Positions 24,282 through 32,744 of a DNA stretch of 64,000 bases are shown in pieces. This DNA is from an uncultured Porphyromonadaceae bacterium (GTDB lineage: Bacteria; Bacteroidota; Bacteroidia; Bacteroidales; Muribaculaceae): NCBI GenBank assembly GCA_946553045.1, contig CAMNRO010000002.1, positions 84,736 through 148,735 on the forward strand, written 5' to 3'. A program made the translations under genes and the position numbers. The notes under the pieces are model-generated. The model was given only the letters and a program-made list of their open reading frames with translations. It searched no databases and had not been told where the DNA came from. The number at the start of each line of letters is the position of its first letter. Position 1 is the first letter of the stretch.

Positions 24282-25451
24282 ATGAATAAATTCCGTCTAT
24301 CATTGATTTTTGTAAGTGTGGTGTTGGTATCGCTCATGTCATGTCGTAAGGACGAGCCGACGCCACCGACGCCGCCGTCGCCCACAGAGGCATCGCGTAC
24401 CGTGCTTGTATATATGGCTGCAAACAATAACCTTGGAAGCAACCGTTTCGACGCTATGGATATAGCCGAAATGCAGACAGCGGCTGCCAAAGGCCATATC
24501 GGTACCGGCCGTCTGCTGGTGTACCAGGCTCCCTATAACAAGGCTCCGCTGATGCTCGATGTCAGGAAGGACGCCATAGATACATTAAAGGTTTATGACC
24601 GGAATACGATGTCGGTAGAGGCCGCCCGCATGGCCGAGGTTTTTGCCGATGTCGAGAAGCTTGCGCCGGCAGCCGACTACGGCCTTGTTCTCTGGAGTCA
24701 TGGCACCGGCTGGATTCACGACGGCATAGAGACCGGCTTCCGCCAGAAGTCTTTCGGCGAGGAAAACGGCAAAAAGATGAACACCTCTACATTGGCCGCT
24801 GTTATAACGGAAGCACCGATTGATTTCAGCTTCCTTTATTTCGACTGCTGCTATATGATGAGCATTGAATGTCTCTACGAACTGCGCAATGCCGTGCCCC
24901 TGATAGCGGGCAGCGCAACCGAACTGCCGTCGCCGGGCATGCCTTACGACCTGAATGTGGCGCGCTTTTTCGCTACGCCGAATGCCGATATCGTCGGTGC
25001 GGCAACAAATACGTATGAGACATACGACTCGTATAGCGGTATAGACCGGACCTGCACCATGAGTGTTGTGAACACCGGTGGCATAGCCTCGCTCGCTGAA
25101 GCTGCCAGAGCCATATACGAGGCTTGCGGAGGCGGTCTTCCGGAAGGCTACGAACCGCAGCGATTCAGCTATATCTCTGTGGCAGCGTGCAAGTACTTCG
25201 ATTTCAAGGATTATATGCACGAACTGTGTGCGCGTGACGGCCGCGCCGACCTCGCCGAAGCTTTCGACAAGGCTTTCGATGATGTCGTGCTGTATTCGGC
25301 GGCTACTCCCCGCCTGTGGAACTCTCTCGATCTCGACAGGCACAACGGAATCTCTACATACATTCTAAGAGATGCAAGCTCCATATCTACGGGCAACTAC
25401 AACCAGCTCTCCTGGTATGCAGATGTTGCCTCGGCCATTAAATTTGAATAA
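24282..25451 (+). CDS. clostripain-family (C11) cysteine peptidase lipoprotein
   Basis: Secreted lipoprotein protease of family C11. Signal peptide and lipobox SLMSC (Cys21), a Pro/Thr linker, then the caspase-like fold. The catalytic His is in LWSHGTGW (His140) and the catalytic Cys in YFDCCYM (Cys190). Typical C11 features such as YMAANNNL (about 44) and the SATELPSPGMPYD loop follow. It is 389 residues. A TAACTTTG box at 24268-24275 puts the likely transcription start within a few bases of the ATG. The stop abuts the MscS start (TAAATG), suggesting one transcript. Confidence 0.92.
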   Translation: MNKFRLSLIFVSVVLVSLMSCRKDEPTPPTPPSPTEASRTVLVYMAANNNLGSNRFDAMDIAEMQTAAAKGHIGTGRLLVYQAPYNKAPLMLDVRKDAIDTLKVYDRNTMSVEAARMAEVFADVEKLAPAADYGLVLWSHGTGWIHDGIETGFRQKSFGEENGKKMNTSTLAAVITEAPIDFSFLYFDCCYMMSIECLYELRNAVPLIAGSATELPSPGMPYDLNVARFFATPNADIVGAATNTYETYDSYSGIDRTCTMSVVNTGGIASLAEAARAIYEACGGGLPEGYEPQRFSYISVAACKYFDFKDYMHELCARDGRADLAEAFDKAFDDVVLYSAATPRLWNSLDLDRHNGISTYILRDASSISTGNYNQLSWYADVASAIKFE

Positions 25452-26567
25452 ATGATATTATTTCAGATTTTTAATACACCCTCAGCGGTGCCCGATTCCG
25501 TTCCGAGCCGCCATCAGGAAATCGAGATGCTCAAATCGCTTCCGTTCGACGAACTGATGCAGCGCCTCATATCGTCGATGGTGAACTTTGCCGTCAATCT
25601 GGCCATTGCTATACTGGTGTTCTATGTCGGGCAGCTGATTATCAAAAAGATATATAAGGTTGTCAACGGCGTTTTTCTGCGTCGTGATGTCGACGATTCT
25701 CTCGCCTCGTTTATACTCAGTCTTGTAAGGATACTGCTTTATTTTATTCTGATAGTAACCGTTGTCGGTATTCTGGGAATCGAGACATCGTCGTTCCTTG
25801 CCATCTTCGCCTCTGCCGGCGTCGCTATCGGTATGGCTCTCAGCGGAACATTGCAGAATTTCGCCGGCGGCGTGCTCATATTGCTGCTCAAGCCCTATAA
25901 AGTAGGCGATTATGTGGAGGCTCAGGGTTATGCGGGCACCGTTCGCGAAATCCAGATATTCCACACTGTCATCACCACGCCCGACAACAAGTCGATAATT
26001 ATACCCAACGGCGGCCTGAGCACGGGCTCGATAAACAACTACTCGAAGCTCGACTACCGCCGGGTCGACTGGACGGTGAGCATATCGTATGGCGATTCGG
26101 TTGAAGCTGCCCGTACCAAGATTCTCGAAATTCTGAAAGCCGACAGCCGTGTGGTCGACAAGTATATAGAAGACGACCGTTCGCGCCGGCGTGCCGAGGC
26201 CCTTGAGAAAAAACAGGAAGAAACCGAGGCTGCTGAGTCGTCTGTGGCCGAAGAGAAAAAGCCGATGAAAGGCTGGCGCCGTTTTTTCAGCCGAAAACGC
26301 GAAGAGGCTATCAAGAAACTCGAAGACGACAGCGAAATCACCTATGCTTTCGAGAAAAAAGAAGTGGACCGTTCGCCTTCGGTGCGTGTGGCAGCACTTG
26401 CCTCTAGCTCGGTCGACCTTAAAGTCACAGCCTGGACGTTTACCGACAATTACTGGGGCTTGTTCTACGATGTCAACGAAAAGATACTCGCAGAGCTGCC
26501 TGAAGCCGGTGTGAACTTCCCCTTCCCTCAGCTCGATGTTCACCTCAATCCTAAAAACACCGACTGA
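25452..26567 (+). CDS. MscS-family mechanosensitive channel with charged insertion
   Basis: Small-conductance mechanosensitive channel. Two N-terminal spans (about 45-65 and 85-108), pore helix TM3 with SAGVAIGMALSGTLQNFAGG (about 121-140), the beta domain (KVGDYVEAQGYAGTVREI, IIIPNGGLSTGSINNY) and a C-terminal alpha-beta domain. Residues about 240-310 are an unusual highly charged Arg/Glu/Lys-rich insertion that splits the last domain and is not part of the core fold. The total of 371 residues is longer than the 286 of E. coli MscS. The ATG at 25452 directly follows the protease stop; a Met at 25527 is an alternative start. Confidence 0.92.
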   Translation: MILFQIFNTPSAVPDSVPSRHQEIEMLKSLPFDELMQRLISSMVNFAVNLAIAILVFYVGQLIIKKIYKVVNGVFLRRDVDDSLASFILSLVRILLYFILIVTVVGILGIETSSFLAIFASAGVAIGMALSGTLQNFAGGVLILLLKPYKVGDYVEAQGYAGTVREIQIFHTVITTPDNKSIIIPNGGLSTGSINNYSKLDYRRVDWTVSISYGDSVEAARTKILEILKADSRVVDKYIEDDRSRRRAEALEKKQEETEAAESSVAEEKKPMKGWRRFFSRKREEAIKKLEDDSEITYAFEKKEVDRSPSVRVAALASSSVDLKVTAWTFTDNYWGLFYDVNEKILAELPEAGVNFPFPQLDVHLNPKNTD

Positions 26568-26613
26568 CCCTCGCCCCTCTCAACTAAAGAACATTCATCA
26601 TAAACCGACATAA

Positions 26614-28749
26614 ATGAAACCTTATCAGCTTTGTGCAATGGCTCTTCTTATGACAGCATGCGGCAAGCAGGGCTCGCAGGAATATCCCGCGGCTCCAGCC
26701 GACAGCACAGTCTATGAAGTTTTCGGAATGGAAGTCATCGATACCTTCCGTCCACTCGAAAACGATACCGCAGCCGAGACTCTTGCATGGGTCGAGGCCG
26801 AGAACAAGCTTACGCAGGACTATCTCGCACGGATTCCGTTCCGCGAGAAAATCCGTGCGCGTCTTAAACAGCTCAACAACTACAAGCGCAGCGGCCTTCC
26901 CTCGAAAGAGAACGACGGGAAGTACTATTTCTATGAGAACGACGGAACGAAGAATCAGAGCGTTCTATATCGCATGGATTCTATCGGCGCAGAGCCGGAA
27001 GTCTTCATAGACCCCAACACTCTTTCTGAGGACGGCACAGTTGCCCTCACCGGGGTATTCCAGAGCCGCGACGGCAAATATACCGCCTATACGGTGTCGC
27101 GTTCCGGCAGCGACTGGACCGAAATATTCGTGCTCGATACAGCTACCGGCGAACTGCTCCCCGACCACATCGAGTGGGCCAAATTTACCGGTGCTGCATG
27201 GAATGGCGACGGTTTCTACTACAGCGCCTACGATCGCCCCGAGGCCGGCAAGGAATTTTCGAACGCCAACGAATACCATCGTGTATATTTCCATAAGCTC
27301 GGCACTCCGCAGAGCGAAGACAAGGTCGTGTTCGAAAACCGCGAGCAGCCTCTATATTTCCACACTGCCGCTACTTCGCACGACGAGAGCACACTCTTCG
27401 TGATGGTCGGCGGCCAGGGTCACGGCGACGAACTCTATGCGCTCGACCTCAAGACTCCAGGCGCTAAATGGAAGCAGATTGTCAAGGGTCAGGACTACAC
27501 CGTGGAACCTGTCGATGTAATCGACGGCCAGCTATATCTCTTCACCTCGCTCGGTGCTGAACGCAACCGCCTGGTGCGCGTTGATATGGCAAATCCGGCT
27601 GTCGACAAGTGGGTTGATGTAATACCCGAAGACCCCGACGGCGGTGTGCTCACATCGGTAGATTTCGCCGGACCCGACAGAATCATTGCTGTTTTCGACC
27701 GCGACGCTTCCAACCACGCCTATGTTTTCCCCCTCGAGGGCGGAAAGGCAGTCTCTGAAATCGAATTCCCCACTTACGGCACCGCCGCCTTCTCAGCCGG
27801 CCGCTCTGCCGACAAGGTTTTCTATTCTTTCTCGAGCTTTGTGTATCCTTCGGCAATCTTTGAGTATAATCCGGCCGACAATACATCAGTTCCCTACAAA
27901 TCGACAGAAATAGAAGGTTTCAATCCGGCCGACTACATTACGGAGCAGATTTTCTATACTTCGGCCGACGGTACCAAGGTGCCTATGTTCACCGTGCGTC
28001 ATAAAGATGTGAAGCCAGACGGTTCTAACCCCGTTTACCTCTATGGCTACGGCGGTTTCGGAGTCACTCTCAACCCCGGTTTCAATGCCAACCGTCTCAT
28101 ATGGCTTGAAAACGGAGGCATTTATGCCCAGGCAAACCTCCGTGGTGGCTCGGAATATGGCGAAAAATGGCATGAGGCAGGCACGAAGATGGAAAAACTC
28201 AATGTGTTCAACGATTTCATCGCCGCTGCAGAATATATGATTGACGAGGGCTGGACCGACAAAGACCTCATCACCATCGAAGGTGGCAGCAACGGCGGTC
28301 TGCTCGTCGGCGCAACCGTCAACATGCGCCCCGACCTCTTCCGCGTCGCCATTCCCCGTGTGGGCGTTATGGATATGATGCGCTACCATCTCTTTACCAT
28401 CGGCTGGAACTGGGCTCATGACTATGGCACAGCCGACGATTCTGCCGAAATGGCCGAATATCTTCTCGGCTATTCGCCAATCCACAACATCAGCAACGAC
28501 GGCACCAAGTATCCCGCTATCATGGTTACCACAGCCGACCATGACGACCGCGTAGTGCCCGCACACTCCTTCAAATATGCCGCAACGCTCCAGGCCTCCG
28601 ATACCGGCGATGCTCCCAAGCTTATCCGTATCGACTCCAAGGCCGGCCACGGCGCCGGCAAACCGGTTGCCAAGGTTATCGACGAGTACACCGACATCTA
28701 TTCGTTTATCTTCGAGAACATAGGCCGCGAGCCTGCTTCGGCCGAATGA
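26614..28749 (+). CDS. prolyl oligopeptidase family S9A peptidase lipoprotein
   Basis: Exported serine peptidase that cuts short peptides after proline. Lipoprotein signal ends LLMTAC (Cys16). The N-terminal propeller domain is followed by the catalytic alpha/beta-hydrolase domain with EGGSNGGLLVG (Ser559), ADHDDRVVPAHS (Asp) and KAGHGAGKP (His). YLYGYGGFGVTLNPGF and ANLRGGSEYGEKWHEAG are S9A signatures. The 711-residue length is normal. It follows mscS by 46 bases and overlaps the next gene by 4 bases, so it probably shares an envelope-directed operon with them. Confidence 0.95.
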   Translation: MKPYQLCAMALLMTACGKQGSQEYPAAPADSTVYEVFGMEVIDTFRPLENDTAAETLAWVEAENKLTQDYLARIPFREKIRARLKQLNNYKRSGLPSKENDGKYYFYENDGTKNQSVLYRMDSIGAEPEVFIDPNTLSEDGTVALTGVFQSRDGKYTAYTVSRSGSDWTEIFVLDTATGELLPDHIEWAKFTGAAWNGDGFYYSAYDRPEAGKEFSNANEYHRVYFHKLGTPQSEDKVVFENREQPLYFHTAATSHDESTLFVMVGGQGHGDELYALDLKTPGAKWKQIVKGQDYTVEPVDVIDGQLYLFTSLGAERNRLVRVDMANPAVDKWVDVIPEDPDGGVLTSVDFAGPDRIIAVFDRDASNHAYVFPLEGGKAVSEIEFPTYGTAAFSAGRSADKVFYSFSSFVYPSAIFEYNPADNTSVPYKSTEIEGFNPADYITEQIFYTSADGTKVPMFTVRHKDVKPDGSNPVYLYGYGGFGVTLNPGFNANRLIWLENGGIYAQANLRGGSEYGEKWHEAGTKMEKLNVFNDFIAAAEYMIDEGWTDKDLITIEGGSNGGLLVGATVNMRPDLFRVAIPRVGVMDMMRYHLFTIGWNWAHDYGTADDSAEMAEYLLGYSPIHNISNDGTKYPAIMVTTADHDDRVVPAHSFKYAATLQASDTGDAPKLIRIDSKAGHGAGKPVAKVIDEYTDIYSFIFENIGREPASAE

Positions 28750-29729
28750 AAGCCCGCGCCGCAGTCATATTACTGTTGTCGTGCATGACTCTCACGTCGT
28801 TGCAGAGCTGTTTTACGGGAGTGGAAAGCACTCCGCGTATCAGCCTCAACGACGTGAAGAAACAGCAGGCCGCAACCGTTACCGACGAACAGCGATTTTT
28901 GGCCGGACTCGCCCCGACGCCGCCTTCGCAGTGGCAGCCGGGGCATAGGCTGCGTGTCGACGACGCCAAAATAGCTCTCGCGCTGACTTCCGCTTCGGCC
29001 TCTGCCGACAGTCTGCCCGGGCGCGACCTCATATTCGACGGCTTTTCACCCGCAGTGTCGCTCACCGGCACAGACGCCGTCGAAGTCGCATTTCATGCCG
29101 ACCTTCCCGGCGGACGAGCCGAATATTTCTACCGTGTATCTGTAGATATGGCCGACCTCGATACGCTGGAGGCCCTTCAGGTGCCGTTTACCGTAGATAT
29201 GGACCTCGTGGAGCGTGTCGACAGCCTTATGCGCGGACGACGCCTTTTTATCCGCACTCCTCAGTGGTATAGCCCCGCGGGAAGCCACACGGCTGTAGCG
29301 GGGCTGCGTCATGTGCCTGTAATCGTCGACAGTGTCATTGCCGGAGACTCCAACTATCCTCTCGGAATCATCTTCACGCTCGAAAACGAAAAACAGGCCC
29401 GTGTGCTCGAGCCTTCGGGCAAAGCCTGCACACGTATGGTCTACATGACCGTTGGCCGTAGCCGTGCCGCAACGCGCAACTTCGATATACTCTTCTCTTT
29501 CCGCGACCCGCGCGAAATATATCCGGGCATAAAAGACGATATCTGGGAACTGATTGTGCGCTCGCGCGTGAAAGAGGGCATGACACGCGAGGAATGCCGC
29601 CTGGCCCTCGGAGCACCGACAACCCTGCGGCGCATACCCACCTACGGCGGCATGCGCGAAAACTGGCAATACTCCGACGGCGTCTACCTCTACTTCGACG
29701 ACGGCTACCTCACCCGCTTCCGCCAATAA
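28746..29729 (+). CDS. lipoprotein with C-terminal SmpA/OmlA (BamE-like) domain
   Basis: A 327-residue lipoprotein: signal peptide with lipobox SLQSC (Cys22), a middle beta-rich domain of about 220 residues that I do not recognise, and a C-terminal BamE-like domain of about 55 residues (VKEGMTREECRLALGAP, then NWQYSDGVYLYFDDGYLTRF). BamE-like folds act in outer-membrane complexes or as general lipoprotein scaffolds. It overlaps the S9 peptidase gene by ATGA and ends at a bidirectional terminator. Confidence 0.85.
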   Translation: MKARAAVILLLSCMTLTSLQSCFTGVESTPRISLNDVKKQQAATVTDEQRFLAGLAPTPPSQWQPGHRLRVDDAKIALALTSASASADSLPGRDLIFDGFSPAVSLTGTDAVEVAFHADLPGGRAEYFYRVSVDMADLDTLEALQVPFTVDMDLVERVDSLMRGRRLFIRTPQWYSPAGSHTAVAGLRHVPVIVDSVIAGDSNYPLGIIFTLENEKQARVLEPSGKACTRMVYMTVGRSRAATRNFDILFSFRDPREIYPGIKDDIWELIVRSRVKEGMTREECRLALGAPTTLRRIPTYGGMRENWQYSDGVYLYFDDGYLTRFRQ

Positions 29730-29745
29730 CCTCCTAAAGCTATAG

Positions 29746-29790
29746 AAAGACAAAGACGTCATCTCCGGTCGAGATGACGCCTTTGTCTTT
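29746..29790. terminator. bidirectional terminator between convergent genes
   Basis: AAGACAAAGACGTCATCTC pairs with GAGATGACGCCTTTGTCTT with one small bulge; T-rich on the plus side and preceded by an A/T-rich stretch on the other. It serves the BamE-like gene and the convergent flavodoxin gene. Confidence 0.85.
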
Positions 29791-29805
29791 TTTGGTGGTG
29801 GTGGG

Positions 29806-30297
29806 TCAGGCGAGGAGGGCGGCCCAGGCCTGGAGGCGGCGGTCGGTGTATTCGGGGTGGTTGACGAGGTCGAGGACGAGGCCGCGCATTGTGTCGCCGT
29901 CGCTTGCCTCGGAGTGGCGGAAGGTGTAGCCGTCGGCCGGATATTCGCCTATCATTTCCGCGCCGGTATCTTTGAGGCTGAAGTAGATTTTGCCAACGGC
30001 GTCGCAGAAGGTGTCTTTCATCTTTTCGTCGCCGCACCCGAAGATGGCGATTCTGTGGCCCCGGAGGTCGAGAGCCTGTGCGCCGTCGATAAAGTCGAAC
30101 ATGTCTTCTTCTAGATTTCCGCCTCTCCATGTCGAGCTTCCTATAATCAGGGTTTCGTAGTCGCCCAGGGCAGAGGGGGCTGTGTCGGCCACATTGTGTA
30201 TGTCTTCGGCGGGGATACCCATTATTTTTGCGAGACGATTGGCAACGCCGGCAGTAGTGCCGGTATTTGAAGCATAGAAAATACCGTATTTTTTCAT
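29806..30297 (-). CDS. flavodoxin
   Basis: FMN electron carrier of 163 residues. I start at 30297 (MKKYGIFYASNTGTT), not the track's 30378, because the FMN phosphate loop SNTGTTAGVANRLA must lie at the N-terminus. STWRGGNLEEDM and FGCGDEKMKDTFCDAVG are the two loops flanking the isoalloxazine ring; long-chain type. Flavodoxins feed electrons to reductases and radical-SAM enzymes and often replace ferredoxin when iron is scarce; no iron-box is visible in the divergent region. The gene stands alone, divergent from the OmpA-domain gene. Confidence 0.94.
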   Translation of the reverse strand: MKKYGIFYASNTGTTAGVANRLAKIMGIPAEDIHNVADTAPSALGDYETLIIGSSTWRGGNLEEDMFDFIDGAQALDLRGHRIAIFGCGDEKMKDTFCDAVGKIYFSLKDTGAEMIGEYPADGYTFRHSEASDGDTMRGLVLDLVNHPEYTDRRLQAWAALLA

Positions 30298-30453
30298 TGT
30301 TGTGTTTGTTGTTGATTTTATCATATAACACGGCAGAGGCTTCTGTGGTTCAGCATTTTTAACAATGGTGATTAACACTCTTTGGGAAACCTCGCTCTCT
30401 GCGAGAATGTTTGTATATTAAAACGACGTTACAACTACCAAAATTCAACAATC

Positions 30454-31221
30454 ATGGCAACGAACGACAATAAAGCACCTAAGGACGGCTCCAGGAGCCT
30501 CAAGGCGCATAATGAACCCGAGAGGCTTGCCGCACATCCGGAACCGGCACAGCTCGAAGCCTATAAGGAAGACGAGGAAATTGTTCCGGCAGTGACTGCC
30601 GATGTCGACGAAACTCCGAAATTCATAAAATATGGTGCCGCAGTCCTGCTCGGTCTTGCTTTCGGCCTGGGCTGCTACATATGGTATGACGGCGGGTTCC
30701 CGTCGAAGCCGCAGAATCCCGAGGGTCCCATCGCTTCGCGGGCGGCCAATTACGACTATTTCAACAGCGACAACGATTATGCCATATACTACTCCGACGC
30801 AGAGATTCCGTCGCCGTTCGAGACCACCGCTTATACTCAGGTGCCCCAGGTGGTGACTTCTGAAGTCGCAGCGGTGCCGGATGCCGACGACGCTATGGTG
30901 GCGGCTGCCGATATACCGGTGGTAGTATATCTTTTCCAGTATGATTCATCTAAAATACCCGAAACGGCGGCTTTGACCAACGTGGCAAACAGGGCCGCGA
31001 AGGCCGGTGTTGCCCTCGATGTCAAGGCATATACCGACGAGCATGGCCGCGTGGCCTACAACAGGCGTCTGAGCGAACGCCGGGCCAAGGCTATAGCCGA
31101 CTATCTGGTGGCACATGGCATGCCGTCGGCAAAGGTAATCATACACCCGATGGGTCCCACGCACCAGTTCGGAAGTGATGCCGCTGACCGACGAGCTGAA
31201 ATCACTCCTCTTCGCCAATAG
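30454..31221 (+). CDS. inner-membrane anchored OmpA-domain protein
   Basis: A 255-residue envelope protein. I start at 30454 (MATNDNKAPKD) because the track's upstream 24 residues fall in the intergenic region. It has a cytosolic charged N-terminus of about 55 residues, one membrane span (about 62-82, GAAVLLGLAFGLGCYIWY), a linker, and a C-terminal OmpA-type peptidoglycan-binding domain (VYLFQYDSSKIPE, then YTDEHGRVAYNRRLSERRAKAIADYLV). A single inner-membrane span with OmpA domain resembles MotB/TolR-like architecture, but no motor or Tol partner is next to it. It ends at a convergent hairpin. Confidence 0.88.
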   Translation: MATNDNKAPKDGSRSLKAHNEPERLAAHPEPAQLEAYKEDEEIVPAVTADVDETPKFIKYGAAVLLGLAFGLGCYIWYDGGFPSKPQNPEGPIASRAANYDYFNSDNDYAIYYSDAEIPSPFETTAYTQVPQVVTSEVAAVPDADDAMVAAADIPVVVYLFQYDSSKIPETAALTNVANRAAKAGVALDVKAYTDEHGRVAYNRRLSERRAKAIADYLVAHGMPSAKVIIHPMGPTHQFGSDAADRRAEITPLRQ

Positions 31222-31239
31222 AAATAGAGCAATAGATGT

Positions 31240-31269
31240 AACAGGCGCGGCCAGTGGGTCGCGCCTGTT
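31240..31269. terminator. hairpin between convergent ompA-like gene and rodA
   Basis: AACAGGCGCG and CGCGCCTGTT form a ten-pair perfect stem. The T-run is weak on both sides, so it may terminate inefficiently or act as an mRNA end-protecting structure. Confidence 0.65.
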
Positions 31270-31274
31270 GTGTG

Positions 31275-32744
31275 TCAGTATGCAAGTATGTTTTTGCGGG
31301 TTGCGTCGATTTTGAGGAGTATGAACAGGAGGATTGTGAATCCCCAGAGCGATGAGCCTCCGTAGCTGAAGAATGGTAGGGGAATGCCGATGACAGGGCA
31401 CAGGCCTATCACCATGCCTATGTTTATGCAGAAGTGGAATATGAAATAGGAAGCCACGCAGTAGGCATAGACGCGCCCGAAGGTTGTCGGCTGGCGTTCG
31501 CCGATTTTTATTACTCTCAGAATCAGCCCCAGGAAGAGCAGGGTGACAAACATTGTTCCGACAAAGCCTTCTTCTTCGCCTATGGTGCAGAAAATGAAGT
31601 CGGTGTGCTGTTCGGGCACATATTTCAGCTTGGTCTGGGTGCCGTTGAGGAAGCCTTTGCCGAAGAATCCGCCCGAGCCGATGGCGATGGTGCTCTGGTT
31701 GACGTTGTAGCCGGCGCCGCGCAGGTCTTCGACCATGCCGAGCGCCACTTTCACGCGCATTTGCTGGTGCGGTTGAAGGTGGTTGAAGGCCGCACCGACC
31801 GAAAAGAGGAAACCGAGCGAGAATATGGCGGTAGCGACAGTGACGTAGAGCTTAGGGCGTCGTAGTTTGATTGCCTCGATAACCACATAGATGCAGGCTA
31901 CCGCTATTACGCCGATAGTGACGGGCAATCCCGGTATTTCGATTCCGCATAAGTCCAGAATATACTCAACAATGCCGGTTCCGGCGAACCAGAAGAGGAG
32001 GTTGCGGGCAACCTCAAGACGGCGTGAGTAGACAGCCGTCATGGCTACCATGATAATCATTACCATTATCATGACTATGAATTCGCCCGTCGGGATGCCG
32101 ATAATGGTGTTTTCCACATATTTAATGCCGACAACGAATATCACTACCGAGAGCAGGGCCGTAAACAGCACAAGGCCGCTCATACCCTCGCGGTATAGCA
32201 CGAAGAACAGTGCCATGAAAGTGAGGGCGGAACCGGTTTCGTTCTGCAGCAGAATGAGCACGATTGGTATGAAGATGATAGACAGCGCCTTGACGTAGTT
32301 ACCGAATTTGGCATTGAGCGAGAAGTGATATGTGCTGAATAGCTTGGCAAGGGCCAGCGCGGTGGCAAATTTGGCGAACTCGGCCGGCTGGAGGCTCATC
32401 GGGCCGAGCGAGAGCCACGAGCGGGAGCCCTTGATGTCGTGGGCGAGGAAGGGCGTCACGGCCAGCAGCACGACGACTGCAATGTAGATAGGGAAGGCGT
32501 AGGTCTCGTACATTCGCGAGTCTATGAGCAGCAGAACCACACCGAGACATAGCGACAGCCCTATCCAGCGTAGCTGCTTGCCGGAGAACTCGTCGTACGA
32601 CAGCATGCTGGCATTGTCGAAATCGTAGCTTGCGGCATAGATGCTCACCATTCCGGCAAGCACCATTATCAGATATATTATGATTGTTGGCCAGTCGAGG
32701 TTGCGGAACGTCGACGAGGGGTCATTTCTTCTTGGGAGCGGCAT
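31275..32744 (-). CDS. rodA: peptidoglycan polymerase RodA
   Basis: SEDS-family glycosyltransferase of the elongasome. Ten or so membrane spans; conserved SEDS sequences include GSRSWLSLGPMSLQPAEFAK (with the functionally key region), QNETGSALTFMALFFVLYREG, GSGGFFGKGFLNGTQTKLKYVPEQHTDFIFCTIGEEEGF-type sequence and GIPLPFFSYGGSS. The 489 residues are longer than E. coli RodA (370), from an inserted loop of about 80 residues around the middle spans. It is the last gene of mreB-mreC-mreD-mrdA-rodA and overlaps mrdA by 23 bases, so it is translationally coupled to its transpeptidase partner. Confidence 0.95.
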   Translation of the reverse strand: MPLPRRNDPSSTFRNLDWPTIIIYLIMVLAGMVSIYAASYDFDNASMLSYDEFSGKQLRWIGLSLCLGVVLLLIDSRMYETYAFPIYIAVVVLLAVTPFLAHDIKGSRSWLSLGPMSLQPAEFAKFATALALAKLFSTYHFSLNAKFGNYVKALSIIFIPIVLILLQNETGSALTFMALFFVLYREGMSGLVLFTALLSVVIFVVGIKYVENTIIGIPTGEFIVMIMVMIIMVAMTAVYSRRLEVARNLLFWFAGTGIVEYILDLCGIEIPGLPVTIGVIAVACIYVVIEAIKLRRPKLYVTVATAIFSLGFLFSVGAAFNHLQPHQQMRVKVALGMVEDLRGAGYNVNQSTIAIGSGGFFGKGFLNGTQTKLKYVPEQHTDFIFCTIGEEEGFVGTMFVTLLFLGLILRVIKIGERQPTTFGRVYAYCVASYFIFHFCINIGMVIGLCPVIGIPLPFFSYGGSSLWGFTILLFILLKIDATRKNILAY

